Source: JANYCO01 sp035535995 (GTDB lineage Bacteria > Bacteroidota > Bacteroidia > Cytophagales > Cytophagaceae). From it: a DNA stretch of 64,000 nucleotides. A model generated the notes under the pieces. It saw only the letters and a program-made list of their open reading frames with translations. It ran no database searches and had not been told where the DNA came from. The number at the start of each line of letters is the position of its first letter. Positions within the stretch are counted from its first letter, which is position 1. Below, one piece after another: positions 51,466 through 60,687 of this stretch. Location of the stretch: positions 62,001-126,000 of the forward strand of contig DATLOZ010000012.1 in NCBI GenBank assembly GCA_035535995.1, given 5' to 3'. The position numbers were made by a program, and so were the translations under genes.

Positions 51466-51497
51466 AGATTCCGATGCCGGATAAAAGTTATGAATGA
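51466..51497. repeat. Degenerate joined family A and B units
   Basis: AGATTCC, GATGCC, GGATAAA (51466-51485) continue directly into AGTTATGAATGACA (family B). Another case of the two 7-mer families lying end to end, as at 32682-32741. Confidence 0.6.
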
Positions 51498-51645
51498 CAA
51501 AGCCATGGAATAGTTTTTCGCGTTAAAAAATGAATATGGTTTCGAAGTATCTTTACTAATAACTCAGGGGTTCAACCATGAGACCTTTACTCCTTTTCTT
51601 CTTTCCTCCTTTCTCCTTATCTTTCTTAAAATCCGGATTTCCTTT

Positions 51646-54591
51646 ATGCACGTTTCTATTTCTTTCAGAAAGGTTTTATACCTGATCTTCTTCTGCTCCT
51701 TTTCTATGTCATCCTATGCACAAACGCAGGACGAGTTCATGGCAAAATTATCCGATGTATATGTAAACGCCTCAGACAAGAAAAAGGCGATGGAAATTGC
51801 CAAGGCAATGTATAAAATGGTAGAGCAGAAAAAAGAGCTGCAAACTTATACCAATTATTTCATGCTGAACCAGATCTTTGAGAACCAGGCGCCCGATCCG
51901 GCGCTTGCGAAGGCCTGTAAGGAACAATCGGATAAACTGCTGTCGGCCATGACCAGTGGATATACGAACACTGGCGGTAGTAGCGATGCCGCCAGTGAAT
52001 GGAACAGCGTTTATTATGTAGCGCTCTTTTCCACTACCGATCCGCAGAATGCTTCCAAGGCAGAAGCTTTTCTTGAAAAAAATCCTTCGTTGCAGAATTT
52101 TAATAACTACACCTACATCGGGTATGCTTACGAACGGAATGCAGATTTTAAAAAAGCCCGTGAAAACTATTTGCGTGCACAGAATTTCAAAGGAAATGAA
52201 AAAGAAATTTACCACACGTATTCCTACTATACGAACTTCCTCTCCCGCTCCGGTGATTATTTGCAGGCTGAAGAATACATTCGCAAAATGACAAAACTTT
52301 CGGAAGAAGCGATCGACATACTGAAAACTTCCTATAAGGCAGAAGCGCTTACCAGCAAAATGATCTATTATCTTTCCATCGGCGATTATCACAACTATAC
52401 AGAAGCTGCCAACGAAGAATACGATTACCTCGCATCATTGCCCAATAGCAATGCCACCGGTTGCGACCTTTATGCCAGTCCGCGCTACACGGTCACGGCG
52501 TATGCGCGCGAGATCCTCAAAGATTTCGATGCGGCCGAAGTACTCTGGTCCAAAAGAGATTCCGCCAGTTATGTCTGGTGCAATTGCATCAATACAAAAT
52601 TTCCGCAGAGCGCTAAACAACTTCCACTCTCCATGTATCCGGTTTTCCTGATCAAAAAAGGGAAAAAAGCACAGCTCAAAAAACCGGTTTCTTTTTATAT
52701 AGAAGAAACAGAAACCTATTACAACAGTTTCGGCCAATACGCAGATTTATCAATCAATTTCATGCGCGCCGAACAGCTCGGCTTTCTCGGCGCTCCGCAA
52801 TACCATACGTTTTTCAAAAGCGTAAACGATCAGATCATCAACACGAAAGATTTTCGTTCGTCGACCATGCCTTTTGCTTCTTATGCATATTTTACCATGC
52901 GCGACCGTAAGCTGGAACAGTCGAAAGCTACATACGAACAGCTTTTCAAGCTCAACGTCACCTGGATCAACGACATTGTTTTCTCTTTCGGCGAAAAAGC
53001 TTTTGTGGCTTACTACAATACAAAGCTGAAGGATGGTTATGACAATTACCATAGCTTTGTAAAAATCGCAAAAGAAAAACACTCCACGCTCCTCCCGGCC
53101 CTGTCGGCACAAGCCTACGACAATTTATTGTTCACCAAATCGCTTTCGCTGAAAGGAACACAAAAAAGAAAACAAGCATTTCTTAGTTCGAACGATCCTT
53201 CCATTAAAAAACTGTACGACGAATGGATCGAAAAAAAACAGGAGCTCATCCGTCTGTACCGCAAGTCGGAAGACCCTACCGGGGCAGTGAAAAATTCGAT
53301 CAGCCAGGAACAGGTAAAAAAATTACAGGAGGAAGTAAACCATCTTGAAAACGAACTGGCTATTAAAGCGAAAGATTTTAAAAAATACCTGCGCATTGAT
53401 CCGGTTGACTGGAAAACAATTCGTGATCAATTGAAAGAAGGGGAAGCGGCTGTAGAAATGGTGCGCTTTCAGTGGCGCGATCAGCTTTATTATTCTGATA
53501 CGACCTATTATGCAGCATACATCATTACGAAAACAAGTCCTTATCCCGAAGTAGTATACCTTCCTGATTTTGCAACGGATCTGGAAAACCGTTATTACAA
53601 ACTTTATCAGAACAGCATCCGATTTAAAGTACAGGATACCACACTTTACGATCACTTCTGGAAACCGATCAAAGACAATCTGAAGGGCGCGAAAAAAGTT
53701 TATTTTTCTCCTGATGGAATTTACCACCTCATCAATCTTTCCACCTTCTTCAATCCGCATACAAGACAATACCTGCTCGACGAAATAAATATTCACTATA
53801 TCACCAGCAGTACCGACGTGCAGCAAAGTCCATTGAGTGCCGATGTGAAACAAGCCACGCTGATCGGAAGACCTGCGTATAAAACGGAAGAAAAACAAAA
53901 CACCGTCACCAATATTGCGATGACCGACGAACGCACAAGATCCTTCGTGCGGGATTTCCGTGGAAATAATATCACCGATCTACCCGGTACCGAAACCGAA
54001 GTAGTGAACATTAAAAAAGAAATGGATCAACACGCCATTGGAGTAACCTTATATCTTCGTGAGCAGGCCACGGAAGAAAGAATCTACAGTTTGCACAGTC
54101 CGGATGTGCTGCATATTGCAACCCACGGATACTGGTCGGAGATCAACCACGCTACTACTGATGGATACAGAGTTTTCAATGCTATGGTCAATTCAGGATT
54201 GTTGCTTTCAGGGGTGGTCAACTATTATAGTGCTGCCGAATATCCGGATACCTACGACGGAATCCTGACCGCATATGAAGCACAAAACCTGGATCTTGAA
54301 AATACTTCGCTCGTTATTTTATCTGCCTGCGAAACCAGTCTCGGGCACCTCGATGCGGGAGAGGGCGTGTATGGCCTGCAGCGTGCCTTCCGTGCAGCCG
54401 GCGCAAAAAGCATTATGACCAGTCTTTGGAAAGTGGACGACGAGGCCACCAAAACTTTTATGATCAGTTTTTATCAGAACTTTTTGAAAACAAAAGACAA
54501 GTTCGAAGCCTTCCGGGCCGCACAGAAAGCGTTGAAAGAAAAATTTCCCGATCCCTATTATTGGGGTGCTTTTGTGCTTACTGGTTATTAA
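51646..54591 (+). CDS. TPR-CHAT domain protein, exported
   Basis: 981 residues. A signal peptide (SSYAQ) is followed by helical TPR-like repeats to about residue 560 and a coiled coil (EQVKKLQEEVNHLENELA). The C-terminal CHAT domain (about 680-981) is a caspase-like protease fold with catalytic His827 in HIATHGYW and Cys895 in LSACETSLG. The GEGVYGLQRAFRAAGAKSIM motif follows. With a signal peptide it should act in the periplasm or on the surface. The substrate is unknown; no partner gene is adjacent. Confidence 0.93.
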   Translation: MHVSISFRKVLYLIFFCSFSMSSYAQTQDEFMAKLSDVYVNASDKKKAMEIAKAMYKMVEQKKELQTYTNYFMLNQIFENQAPDPALAKACKEQSDKLLSAMTSGYTNTGGSSDAASEWNSVYYVALFSTTDPQNASKAEAFLEKNPSLQNFNNYTYIGYAYERNADFKKARENYLRAQNFKGNEKEIYHTYSYYTNFLSRSGDYLQAEEYIRKMTKLSEEAIDILKTSYKAEALTSKMIYYLSIGDYHNYTEAANEEYDYLASLPNSNATGCDLYASPRYTVTAYAREILKDFDAAEVLWSKRDSASYVWCNCINTKFPQSAKQLPLSMYPVFLIKKGKKAQLKKPVSFYIEETETYYNSFGQYADLSINFMRAEQLGFLGAPQYHTFFKSVNDQIINTKDFRSSTMPFASYAYFTMRDRKLEQSKATYEQLFKLNVTWINDIVFSFGEKAFVAYYNTKLKDGYDNYHSFVKIAKEKHSTLLPALSAQAYDNLLFTKSLSLKGTQKRKQAFLSSNDPSIKKLYDEWIEKKQELIRLYRKSEDPTGAVKNSISQEQVKKLQEEVNHLENELAIKAKDFKKYLRIDPVDWKTIRDQLKEGEAAVEMVRFQWRDQLYYSDTTYYAAYIITKTSPYPEVVYLPDFATDLENRYYKLYQNSIRFKVQDTTLYDHFWKPIKDNLKGAKKVYFSPDGIYHLINLSTFFNPHTRQYLLDEINIHYITSSTDVQQSPLSADVKQATLIGRPAYKTEEKQNTVTNIAMTDERTRSFVRDFRGNNITDLPGTETEVVNIKKEMDQHAIGVTLYLREQATEERIYSLHSPDVLHIATHGYWSEINHATTDGYRVFNAMVNSGLLLSGVVNYYSAAEYPDTYDGILTAYEAQNLDLENTSLVILSACETSLGHLDAGEGVYGLQRAFRAAGAKSIMTSLWKVDDEATKTFMISFYQNFLKTKDKFEAFRAAQKALKEKFPDPYYWGAFVLTGY

Positions 54592-54664
54592 AAAAAGCAA
54601 TGGTATGCTTTCGTGTACAAGTATTACAATTCTTGCGTTCTCTGCGAACTTGGCGATCTTTGCA

Positions 54665-55048
54665 TTACCTGCTCATCCCCATCCAATACTCCTGCTCGCT
54701 TATTCGTTTCCCTTTTTCATTGTAATATTTACCTTTGATCTCCTTGCTCATAATAACATTTCCGATGAGCATCTGCTTTGTGGTTTGTACTGATTTTCGA
54801 TTTCCTTTTTTATTGTAGGTCCACACTTTTATTTTCTGGTATTTCTTTATTGTCGGATCGTAAATCTTTTTCCCTTTACCAATGTACCTGCGTTCATAAC
54901 TAGTAATCTGACGACTTGCATGTAAACTGTTTGGCATAACTTCTTTTCGGCTGTTTACCTTGCTGTAAAAAACCGATCTGCAGCTGGATAGCGATATCAG
55001 TGTAAGCAATAAGAAAATTACACCGACTGTTTTAGTTGTATTTTTCAT
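54665..55048 (-). CDS. Small lipoprotein, unknown
   Basis: 127 residues with signal peptide and lipobox LSSC at about 20-23. The mature part is basic (about one Lys or Arg in five), with SYERRYIGKGKKIYDPTIKKYQKIKVWTY shortened here to its character: Lys- and Tyr-rich, beta-prone. A C-terminal motif YNEKGKRISEQEYW resembles half a MORN-like repeat. I do not recognise the family. It is convergent with the TPR-CHAT gene. Confidence 0.72.
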   Translation of the reverse strand: MKNTTKTVGVIFLLLTLISLSSCRSVFYSKVNSRKEVMPNSLHASRQITSYERRYIGKGKKIYDPTIKKYQKIKVWTYNKKGNRKSVQTTKQMLIGNVIMSKEIKGKYYNEKGKRISEQEYWMGMSR

Positions 55049-55176
55049 AACTATTCCTGTTTAAAGATACTGTAAAAGCCCGATCAGAGGCTTTGTGTAG
55101 ACAACGCCAGGATTTGTTTTTTGGTGTAAAAAATATTCCTCTTTTGAAAACGAACTATTTTCCCGGCTTTTTTGAT

Positions 55177-55184
55177 TATTTTTG
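55177..55184 (+). promoter_or_regulatory. TAnnTTTG -7 element of mfd
   Basis: TATTTTTG, a consensus match, lies 26 bp before ATG 55211. The -33 region is T-rich without a clear TTTG. Confidence 0.5.
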
Positions 55185-55210
55185 TAATCTATTACTTTTA
55201 AAGCAGGCCA

Positions 55211-58200
55211 ATGAAAGCCGAAGAATTGATCACTTTGTACACCGCTGACGGTCTTACGAAAACCGTTTCTGACAGGTTAAGTACGCCCAATCCACAACAT
55301 CTCCAACTTAAAGGACTCATCGGAAGCGCAGACGCCGTGCTGGCAGCAGCGATCTTTCAACTTAGAAAAGAAGGACAGATCTTTATTCTTCATGAAAAAG
55401 AAGAAGCATTTTATTTTCTGAATGACCTTCAAAATCTTATCCCCGATCAGGAAATTTTGCTCTTCCCTACTTCTTACAAAAAGCCTTACCAGTACGAAGA
55501 AACCGACAACGCCAACGTACTTCAGCGCGCCGAGGTACTGAACATTCTAAATACTAAATCCGAACCCCAGCTTATCGTCTCCTACCCGGAAGCGCTGACT
55601 GAAAAAGTGATCACCAAAAAATCACTTAGCTCCAATACTTTCCGCATCAAGCAAGGAGATAAACTTGATACCTCTTTCTTGTCTGAATGGCTTACCTCGT
55701 ACGACTTCGAACGTACTGACTTTGTGTACGAAGCAGGCCAGTTTGCCGTACGCGGCGGGATCATGGATATTTTTTCTTTTTCCAACGAACATCCTTACCG
55801 CATCGAGCTTTTCGGCAACGAGATCGAAAGCATTCGTACGTTCAACCCGGACACACAACTTTCGGTAGAGAAAAAGGAAGTGATCTCCATCGTACCCAAC
55901 GTGCAGACCAGGCTACTTCAGGAAAACAGGGAATCTTTTTTTGAATTCATTCCTTCCAGTTATTCCATCTGGTTCAAAGACGCAAGACAAACGCTGGACG
56001 TAGTGGAGAAGTCTTATACCAAAGCACTGGCCGAATACGAGCGCATCCAGCAAAAAGCAGGAGGCAACAATCTGATCACTGCACCTGAAACGCTTTTCGA
56101 AAATTCTGATCAACTCGAAAAACATTTCGACAAATTTCATCTTGTAGAATTCGGCAAACAATTTTATTTCAAAGCCGATCATTCTTTTTCATTTCATATC
56201 AAGCCACAACCTTCGTTCAACAAGGAGTTTCAACTCTTAGCCGATGATCTGTCGGAAAAACAAGGCGCCGGCTATATCAATATTATCACCGCCGAATCGT
56301 ACAAACAAACCGATCGTCTCACTACGATCTTCGATGAGATCAATGCACAACTTTCTTTCCGTGCGCTGAACATTGCGCTGCGCGAAGGATTTGTAGACGA
56401 AAATCTCAAGATCACCTGTTATACAGATCATCAGGTCTTTGATCGTTTTCACCGTTATAAAGCGAAAGAAAAATTTTCCCGTTCAAAAGCTATTACCCTT
56501 AAAGAGCTGCGCACACTTCAGCCTGGCGATTATGTAGCGCATTCAGAATACGGGATCGCACGTTTTGTGGGGTTGGAAAAAATAGAGACCGACGGACAAC
56601 AACAGGAAGCTATTCGTTTGGTATTTAAAGACAACGATCTTCTATACATCAGCATTCACCAGCTTCATAAGATCTCGCGATACAGCGGCAAGGACGGCGC
56701 GCTTCCGCAGCTGAGCAAAATGGGCTCCGGAGATTGGGAAGCGAAGAAGAGCAAGGTTAAGAAGCAGGTCAAAGACATTGCCAAAGAACTCATCCAGCTC
56801 TACGCATTGCGCAAAGCGGCTCCTGGCTATGCCTATAGCAAAGATTCCTTTCTGCAGGTTGAGCTGGAATCCTCCTTCATTTACGAAGACACGCCAGATC
56901 AAGCTAAGGCTACAGCCGATGTAAAAGTAGACATGGAAGCGCCACACCCGATGGACCGCCTAGTCTGTGGTGATGTGGGATTCGGAAAAACAGAGATTGC
57001 TGTACGCGCTGCATTCAAAGCAGTGTGCGACAATAAGCAAGTAGCGATACTAGTGCCTACCACTGTGCTGGCTATGCAACATTACAAAACATTCCGCGAT
57101 CGTCTTAAAAATTTTCCTTGTGTAGTAGAATATGTGAACCGTTTCAAAACTGCCGCGCAAGTGAAAGAAACGCTGGCAAGAGTGGCTGAAGGGAAAACAA
57201 ATATTCTCATCGGTACGCATAAGCTGATCGCGAAAGCCGTGAAGTTTAAAGACCTTGGCTTGCTAATCATCGACGAAGAACAGAAATTCGGCGTAACTGT
57301 AAAAGAAAAATTGCGCGAGTTTAAAGTGAATATAGATACTCTTACGCTCACGGCTACACCTATTCCGCGTACGCTGCATTTCTCCCTCATGGGCGCACGC
57401 GATCTTTCGATCATTGCTACACCACCGCCTAACCGCCAGCCGGTAACTACCGAGATCCATATATTTGACGAAGAACTGATCCGCGATGCAGTAGCGTACG
57501 AGCTGAAACGTGGCGGACAAGTATTTTTTGTACATAACAGAATTTCCGACATCGATGAGATCGCCGGAACCGTCAAACGCCTGGTACCCGATGCGCGTGT
57601 GGCAGTAGGGCATGGACAAATGGAAGGCGACAAGCTGGAAAAGATCATGCTTGGTTTTGTGGAGCATGATTACGATGTATTGGTTTCTACCAACATCATT
57701 GAATCCGGATTGGATATTCCGAATGCAAATACAATGATCATCAACCGCGCGCATATGTTTGGACTTTCAGACTTGCACCAGATGCGCGGGCGCGTGGGAC
57801 GCTCCAACAAAAAAGCATTCTGCTATTTGCTTACTCCACCAATTGCAAATCTCCCAACCGACTCTCGCAAGAGACTGAATGCGCTGGAAGAATTTTCTGA
57901 CCTCGGCGACGGGTTCAAGGTAGCTATGCGCGACCTGGATATACGTGGCGCCGGCAATTTGCTGGGGGCAGAGCAAAGCGGTTTCATAAGCGATATTGGT
58001 TTTGAGATGTATCATAAAATATTGGACGAAGCGATCCAGGAATTAAAAGAAACCGAATTCCGCGACTTGTTTGCCAAAGAGATCGAACAGCGCGAGCTCA
58101 AAGCGCTGAGCCCTGATTGCACAGTGGAGACCGATCTTTCCATTATAATTCCGGATGCTTACGTAAGCAATATAACCGAGCGTTTGAGTTTGTATTCTAC

Positions 58201-58579
58201 GATCGATAGTTTGAAAAGTGAGGAAGAACTGGAAATGTTTCGCATCAGCTTAATCGACCGGTTTGGGCCATTGCCGAAGGAAGTGGAAGCATTGGTTCAC
58301 ACCGTACAAATGCGTTGGAAAGCAGAGAAACTTGGTTTTGAAAAACTGGTTTTGAAGAATGGCGTGATGAAAGGATATTTTGTACCAGGCGAAAATGAAT
58401 CTTATTATAAATCGGAAGTGTTTGGTACAATCTTATTATATGTACAGCAACATTCCAAAAATTGTCGTCTCAAAGAGCAAACAAAGAAACTAATCCTTTT
58501 TGTAGATAATATTAATAGTATTGAGAAAGCTACGTATTTGCTGGAAGATATTTTGAAGAATGTTCCTTTGCCGCAGTAA
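55211..58579 (+). CDS. mfd: Transcription-repair coupling factor
   Basis: 1122 residues. The N-terminal UvrB-like part (about 1-400) includes YEAGQFAVRGGIMDIFSF. A CarD-like RNA-polymerase-binding domain at about 430-500 has GDYVAHSEYGIARFVGLE. The SF2 translocase has GDVGFGKTEIA (Walker A near residue 587), DEEQKFGV, TLTATPIPRTL and QMRGRVGRS. The C-terminal TRCF domain closes it. Mfd removes stalled RNA polymerase and recruits UvrA. It is a single-gene unit. Confidence 0.97.
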   Translation: MKAEELITLYTADGLTKTVSDRLSTPNPQHLQLKGLIGSADAVLAAAIFQLRKEGQIFILHEKEEAFYFLNDLQNLIPDQEILLFPTSYKKPYQYEETDNANVLQRAEVLNILNTKSEPQLIVSYPEALTEKVITKKSLSSNTFRIKQGDKLDTSFLSEWLTSYDFERTDFVYEAGQFAVRGGIMDIFSFSNEHPYRIELFGNEIESIRTFNPDTQLSVEKKEVISIVPNVQTRLLQENRESFFEFIPSSYSIWFKDARQTLDVVEKSYTKALAEYERIQQKAGGNNLITAPETLFENSDQLEKHFDKFHLVEFGKQFYFKADHSFSFHIKPQPSFNKEFQLLADDLSEKQGAGYINIITAESYKQTDRLTTIFDEINAQLSFRALNIALREGFVDENLKITCYTDHQVFDRFHRYKAKEKFSRSKAITLKELRTLQPGDYVAHSEYGIARFVGLEKIETDGQQQEAIRLVFKDNDLLYISIHQLHKISRYSGKDGALPQLSKMGSGDWEAKKSKVKKQVKDIAKELIQLYALRKAAPGYAYSKDSFLQVELESSFIYEDTPDQAKATADVKVDMEAPHPMDRLVCGDVGFGKTEIAVRAAFKAVCDNKQVAILVPTTVLAMQHYKTFRDRLKNFPCVVEYVNRFKTAAQVKETLARVAEGKTNILIGTHKLIAKAVKFKDLGLLIIDEEQKFGVTVKEKLREFKVNIDTLTLTATPIPRTLHFSLMGARDLSIIATPPPNRQPVTTEIHIFDEELIRDAVAYELKRGGQVFFVHNRISDIDEIAGTVKRLVPDARVAVGHGQMEGDKLEKIMLGFVEHDYDVLVSTNIIESGLDIPNANTMIINRAHMFGLSDLHQMRGRVGRSNKKAFCYLLTPPIANLPTDSRKRLNALEEFSDLGDGFKVAMRDLDIRGAGNLLGAEQSGFISDIGFEMYHKILDEAIQELKETEFRDLFAKEIEQRELKALSPDCTVETDLSIIIPDAYVSNITERLSLYSTIDSLKSEEELEMFRISLIDRFGPLPKEVEALVHTVQMRWKAEKLGFEKLVLKNGVMKGYFVPGENESYYKSEVFGTILLYVQQHSKNCRLKEQTKKLILFVDNINSIEKATYLLEDILKNVPLPQ

Positions 58580-58715
58580 TACTGGCAAGTGGAGCCAAAG
58601 AAAGAGTACGATACTAGGCGAACGCGTTTCTTAAGAACTATAAAGTTCAAGGAACAACAGGACCTCCTTTTATTTCAAACGCAAAGAGCGCAAAGAATAA
58701 TTATAGGCTGATCTA

Positions 58716-59357
58716 CTACTCAATTTTTACTTTCTCTCCTAAAAATTTAGGTTTCGTTCCTATCATAAAATCAAGGATCACTTTTACACGTGCAAATTTT
58801 TCCCTGATCTTGGTTTTAATCCCGAATAGTTTTGCGACATCTTTTGCATTATACCCATATGCTGTAATGCCCAATTGATCGGCAATATAGACGGCTCTTT
58901 CATTATGAAATTTCTGTGAGATAAAAAGAACAGAATCTTGTCCGAAAATCTCTTTCACACGCACCACACTGTCGAATGTGCGAAAGCCTGCATAATCGAG
59001 ATAAATATGATTCGAATCAACGCCGTTTTTGATCAGCTCATTTTTCATATCTGTTGGCTCATCATAGCTAGAGCGTCCATTATCTCCACTGATAATTATA
59101 TTCCGGATTTTTCCTGCTTTAAATAATTCTGTGGCGGCTTCAATACGATAAGAGAAATAAAGATTGGGATAACCGCTTTTAAGATATTTAGAAGTGCCTA
59201 ACAATAAGCCTGTATTCATCGTAGGTAGATTGTCTATCTTGTAGGAAGTTCTATTCTCCGCACGTTTTGTCACTATAAAATCGGCGTACCAAAGTATAGC
59301 AAGGAAGAATAAGCACAACAGAATAAAGACCAGAGAAGTCCACTTTAGTTTTTTCAT
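58716..59357 (-). CDS. SanA/YdcF-type DUF218 membrane protein
   Basis: 213 residues with an N-terminal membrane anchor (about 6-27). The DUF218 domain has TGLLLGTSKYLKSGYPNLYF, YRIEAATELFKAGKIRNIIISGDN, YLDYAGFRTFDSVVRVKEIF and FISQKFHNERAVYIA, which match SanA. SanA-type proteins affect envelope permeability, including vancomycin exclusion, by an unknown mechanism. The gene stands alone. Confidence 0.9.
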   Translation of the reverse strand: MKKLKWTSLVFILLCLFFLAILWYADFIVTKRAENRTSYKIDNLPTMNTGLLLGTSKYLKSGYPNLYFSYRIEAATELFKAGKIRNIIISGDNGRSSYDEPTDMKNELIKNGVDSNHIYLDYAGFRTFDSVVRVKEIFGQDSVLFISQKFHNERAVYIADQLGITAYGYNAKDVAKLFGIKTKIREKFARVKVILDFMIGTKPKFLGEKVKIE

Positions 59358-59494
59358 AGCTTAAGGTTGTTTATCGTTTTGTATAGCTGCGTGATGACAA
59401 GAAAATATAGTGCCAACTTTTTTACTAGCGGAAAAGTCCTGTTGATCGCTTTTCCTGGCTTGGGAAATTCTGTAACTCTAAAAGGTTAATAGCA

Positions 59495-59556
59495 GCTCAG
59501 AGTCCCCATCAAACACTTATATTAAAACAACGTTCAGGGTGTGGGAGACTCTGAGC
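59495..59556. repeat. 62-bp element with 10-bp perfect terminal inverted repeats
   Basis: GCTCAGAGTC (59495-59504) and GACTCTGAGC (59547-59556) are perfect reverse complements; the next bases (CCCCATCAAACAC and GTGTGGGA) also pair in part. A compact palindromic repeat of unknown type in a 400-bp gene-free gap. Confidence 0.7.
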
Positions 59557-59577
59557 AGACTAACGTGTAAATAAAGT

Positions 59578-59737
59578 CGTCATTGCGAGGAGAGAGGCCG
59601 TAGGCCGAACGACGAACAATCCTTTAGCTACGCAGCCTAGTTAACTTGAAACACCGAGGTAAAATATACGGGCTCAGGCTTCGTAGCTAAAGGATTGCTT
59701 CGTCAACGTTGCTTCGCAACATTTCCTCGCAATGACG
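59578..59737. mobile_element. 160-bp MITE-like palindromic element
   Basis: The ends CGTCATTGCGAGGA (59578-59591) and TCCTCGCAATGACG (59724-59737) are 14-bp perfect inverted repeats. Inner arms GACGAACAATCCTTTAGCTACG and CGTAGCTAAAGGATTGCTTCGTC (about 59611-59632 and 59682-59704) also pair, with one base missing. CGTCATTGCGAGG ends are common in intergenic repeats of many unrelated bacteria. There is no transposase inside, so any movement would need an enzyme from elsewhere. Confidence 0.75.
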
Positions 59738-59764
59738 GTAAGTTTTTATTTTTACAAATCCCGA

Positions 59765-60529
59765 TCATTCCTTCACCGCTACAATTCTTATCCGCTTGTA
59801 ATCCGCGTACCATTTACCGTTCACGTAATGTGTAGCACGAAGATTATTCTGTATGGTATCAAGGATCTCTGATTTTTCTTCAGGAGAAATATCTTTAAAG
59901 AAACGCTCGGCAAACATGATGAACCAGTCTTTCAATCCATTTTCTCCTTTGAGCTCGGTAAAGCGGTCAAAATGTTCGGCACGCAAGACTCTGAAATTTT
60001 GTTTTTCCAACTCGCAAGCATATTCTCCAATAGACGGATAATACCAGAAATTAATCTCCGCATTTTTGTGATGCCCGCGCGCGCGAAGCGTGGAGCGCAA
60101 AGCATTTAGCATCGTTTGATTATTTCCTTTTCCTCCAAATTCAAGAACAAGCTTTCCGTCTTTTTTCAGGTGCGTGTGCATCTTGCGGATCACAATATCT
60201 TTTTCTGGGATCCAATGTAGTACGGCGTTGGAGAATATTGAATCAAAGATCACCGGAAGTTTTAACTCTCTTGCATCCATTTGAAAAAATTCAATGGAAG
60301 GGTATTTCTTCCTTGCCACATCAATCATTTCTTTGGAGTTGTCGACACCCACAACGGTGGCGCCGGCCCAGGCAATCATATTGGTAAGGTCTCCCGTACC
60401 GCAGCCGAGATCTAGAATCTTTTCGCCGCTTTGCGGTTGCAGATACTCCAAAAGATCCTGACCATAGCGGGAAACAAAATCATGTTTCTGATCATATAAG
60501 TTCGTGTCCCATTTAATAGTATTTTCCAT
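59765..60529 (-). CDS. SAM-dependent methyltransferase (Tam-like)
   Basis: 254 residues. A class I methyltransferase with motif I ILDLGCGTGDLTN, motif II VVGVDNSKEMIDVARKKYP, MDARELKLP and FSNAVLHWIPE. The WDTNLYDQKHDFVSRYGQDLLEYL beginning and the helical insertion after the core resemble trans-aconitate 2-methyltransferase and relatives. The substrate cannot be assigned. It is a single gene. Confidence 0.85.
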   Translation of the reverse strand: MENTIKWDTNLYDQKHDFVSRYGQDLLEYLQPQSGEKILDLGCGTGDLTNMIAWAGATVVGVDNSKEMIDVARKKYPSIEFFQMDARELKLPVIFDSIFSNAVLHWIPEKDIVIRKMHTHLKKDGKLVLEFGGKGNNQTMLNALRSTLRARGHHKNAEINFWYYPSIGEYACELEKQNFRVLRAEHFDRFTELKGENGLKDWFIMFAERFFKDISPEEKSEILDTIQNNLRATHYVNGKWYADYKRIRIVAVKE

Positions 60530-60614
60530 ATTTCCTCCTGACTTATATTGTGACTAGTAATGATGCCACTTTTTCAATTTACAAATAGTAGCATTAATCT
60601 AAAACTGATTAACG

Positions 60615-60640
60615 AAAAAGCCCCGCAAGCGCGGGACTTT
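60615..60640 (-). terminator. Intrinsic terminator of a small transcript
   Basis: On the minus strand AGTCCCGC pairs with GCGGGGCT (one wobble) over a 4-base loop, followed by TTTTT. The gene upstream (60987-62741) already has its own terminator at 60930-60966, so this one must serve a transcript that starts between the two. Confidence 0.85.
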
Positions 60641-60687
60641 CAAGAAAATATAACCTGTTATAAAACGATCGGCAGGTTGGAGCAGTT

